This document shows positions 16,911 to 17,085 of a DNA stretch of 17,085 bases, piece by piece. The translations under genes were made by a program, and so were the position numbers. Position 1 is the first letter of the stretch, and each line of letters opens with the position of its first letter. The stretch lies in contig JAIVFJ010000644.1 of assembly GCA_025765615.1 (NCBI GenBank), forward strand, positions 1 through 17,085. The letters run 5' to 3'. This DNA comes from Zopfochytrium polystomum (Eukaryota; Chytridiomycota; Chytridiomycetes; Chytridiales; Chytridiaceae). The notes beneath the pieces are model-generated. The model made no database searches. It was not told where the DNA came from and saw only the letters and a list, made by a program, of their open reading frames with translations.

Positions 16911-17022
16911 AATTAAAATGTTCCAAAATGTTTTTTGAGTGTTTTTATCAACTCAACTTTAAAAAAAAATCAATAGAGGTATCACAAAACCGTGTCATAA
17001 ATTAAAATGTTCCAAAATGTTT
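16910..17022. repeat. Direct repeat after primase-helicase
   Basis: AAATTAAAATGTTCCAAAAT plus GTTT occurs at 16910-16933 and 16999-17022. Both are followed by a T-rich run and then ATCAACTCAA or ATCGACTCAA. The first starts right at the stop codon. It may be a 3'-end signal duplicated downstream, or part of a larger repeat that continues past the window. Confidence 0.7.
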
Positions 17023-17085
17023 GTTTTTTATCGACTCAAGAGAGTTTTTTGGAAAGAGATTTTTGTATAGAAAAATCAAAAGTTT

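Overview
The window looks like nuclear DNA of a small-genome eukaryote (a protist or early-branching fungus-like organism; I cannot name it). Two regions of very different composition are joined near 9.9 kb. The left part (1 to about 8.8 kb) is mixed to GC-rich. It carries genes with very short spliceosomal introns (40-94 nt), GT..AG ends and CTAAC/CTAAT-like branch points. The right part (about 9.9 kb to the end) is strongly AT-rich and intron-poor. It carries genes and gene remnants typical of large DNA viruses or virus-like elements of eukaryotes: three D5-type primase-helicase copies, a small zinc-knuckle protein and small orphan ORFs. I read the right part as an integrated, decaying viral element in a host chromosome.

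Left to right: 1-1.2 kb holds a CT microsatellite and a dispersed TGCATTTTTGGGG motif, with no firm gene. About 2.9-1.2 kb (minus) has protein-like, GC3-rich segments of a multi-exon gene I could not resolve. 4800-3824 (minus) is a four-exon C2H2 zinc-finger gene model. 5222-6632 (plus) is a two-exon F-box/leucine-rich protein. 8586-6941 (minus) is a five-exon secreted protein with a lysine-rich tail. 8.95-9.85 kb is satellite DNA: a 27-nt palindromic tandem repeat, GAGATCGAGA-type runs and a roughly 100-130-nt direct repeat. This sits exactly between host-like and virus-like DNA.

In the AT-rich part, 10.4-11.3 kb has two intact small ORFs. Hairpins that look like transcription terminators occur twice and are each followed by a GTCACGTGAC-type box. 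A start-codon cassette (TGTCGGGA then ATG then GGC) occurs five times. Next come D5 copy 1 (11873-12575, shifted and with its ATPase loop lost), D5 copy 2 (12636-13887, long frame kept but cut by a telomere-repeat insert), a small minus-strand ORF (14438-14214), and copy 3 (14534-16910), an archaeo-eukaryotic primase fused to a D5 helicase and broken by six frame changes. The window ends inside AT-rich DNA, so the right junction is not seen.

The most unusual observation is a 31-nt head-to-head telomeric block (TTAGGG type) inside D5 copy 2. Its length accounts exactly for the frame offset between the two halves of the gene. Gene assignments come from motifs read by eye; no database search was possible.
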